Assembly: GCA_017634975.1 (NCBI GenBank)
Contig: JAGBMJ010000090.1
Span: forward strand, 1 to 32,269
Direction of reading: 5' to 3'
Source of the DNA: Lachnospiraceae bacterium
Lineage (GTDB): Bacteria > Bacillota > Clostridia > Lachnospirales > Lachnospiraceae
Length of the DNA stretch: 32,269 nucleotides
Positions 32,114 to 32,269 of this stretch are shown piece by piece. The notes under the pieces are model-generated. The model did not search any database, had not been told where the DNA came from, and saw only the letters and a list, made by a program, of their open reading frames with translations. A program made the position numbers and the translations under genes. Every line of letters begins with the position of its first letter. The stretch's first letter is position 1.

Positions 32114-32269
32114 TTCATGAAAATTAATCTTGAATTCGGCAAGTGCCAAATTGTGACATGGTTGCTCAACCGGATTCCGGTATATTTGGGAGAAATCCGA
32201 TATCTCCACCGAAAATATAGTGTTTCGACGTACCTTAATAAGGCGGTCACTGCTATGACCACCACGGCA
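32090..32269 (-). CDS. Possible C-terminal end of a gene entering from the right (59 codons)
   Basis: On the minus strand, 59 sense codons run from the window edge to TAG at 32090-32092, ending EFKINFHEKDGIIIS. Residue composition is protein-like but no family is recognised. A plus-strand frame starting ATG 32118 is also open to the edge, so chance cannot be excluded. Neither has a decisive signal. Confidence 0.3.
   Translation of the reverse strand, partial: CRGGHSSDRLIKVRRNTIFSVEISDFSQIYRNPVEQPCHNLALAEFKINFHEKDGIIIS

Larger units (their letters stand above)
31911..32269. other. Gene-poor stretch at right edge
   Basis: About 360 bases with no complete gene. It holds two sets of inverted repeats (31949-31995 and 32046-32113) and possibly the end of a gene entering from the right. 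No obvious promoter for the 90-residue gene was found beyond the AT-rich character. Confidence 0.6.

Overview
The window reads as a Gram-positive gut-type Clostridia chromosome, most likely Lachnospiraceae. The evidence is AGGAGG-type ribosome binding sites, a YesMN/LplB/YtcP-type sugar import locus without its own ATPase, DUF624 and zinc-ribbon multi-membrane-segment small proteins, an indolepyruvate:ferredoxin oxidoreductase with an aryl-CoA ligase, and strong intrinsic terminators. The family-level assignment is an inference from gene content. Almost every gene lies on the minus strand.

Layout by region. (1) 1-720: the 3' end of an ISL3-like transposase abuts a truncated Rpn (recombination-promoting nuclease) gene whose tail carries seven 21-bp heptad repeats. 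(2) 819-15909: a hemicellulose-oligosaccharide locus, transcribed right to left: xylulokinase, internal terminator, carboxylesterase-GH43 fusion, FucI-type isomerase, terminator, YesM kinase, YesN regulator, terminator, promoter, lipoprotein binding protein, two permeases, DUF624 protein, GH51 arabinofuranosidase, terminator. A cre-like operator precedes the kinase. The logic is import of decorated (arabino)xylan oligosaccharides, cytoplasmic removal of ester and arabinosyl groups, isomerisation, and phosphorylation into the pentose phosphate pathway. (3) 16109-20220: iorA-iorB-paaK-ACT operon for oxidation of aryl-pyruvates to aryl-acetyl-CoA and aryl-acetate.

(4) 20332-23815: a 149-bp, three-hairpin repeat-like element that supplies the stop codon of an unusual 1115-residue protein. 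This protein joins a LacI-type sugar-sensing domain without a DNA-binding domain, an intact EAL c-di-GMP phosphodiesterase, and a C-terminal beta-helix-like region. I regard it as the most interesting single gene here. A divergent 95-residue protein of unknown function follows. (5) 24172-27372: a three-gene overlapping cassette of a condensation-domain-like acyltransferase, a zinc-ribbon membrane protein, and an HSL-type esterase. (6) 27482-28651: an ADP-ribosylglycohydrolase with its own promoter. (7) 28755-32269: a visibly AT-richer accessory island. It holds a hydrolase with an unrecognised N-terminal domain and three hypothetical proteins, followed by about 360 bases with inverted repeats and perhaps the end of another gene. 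It resembles a toxin/immunity-type accessory region, but no toxin is recognised.

All protein family calls come from reading motifs by eye. No database search was run.
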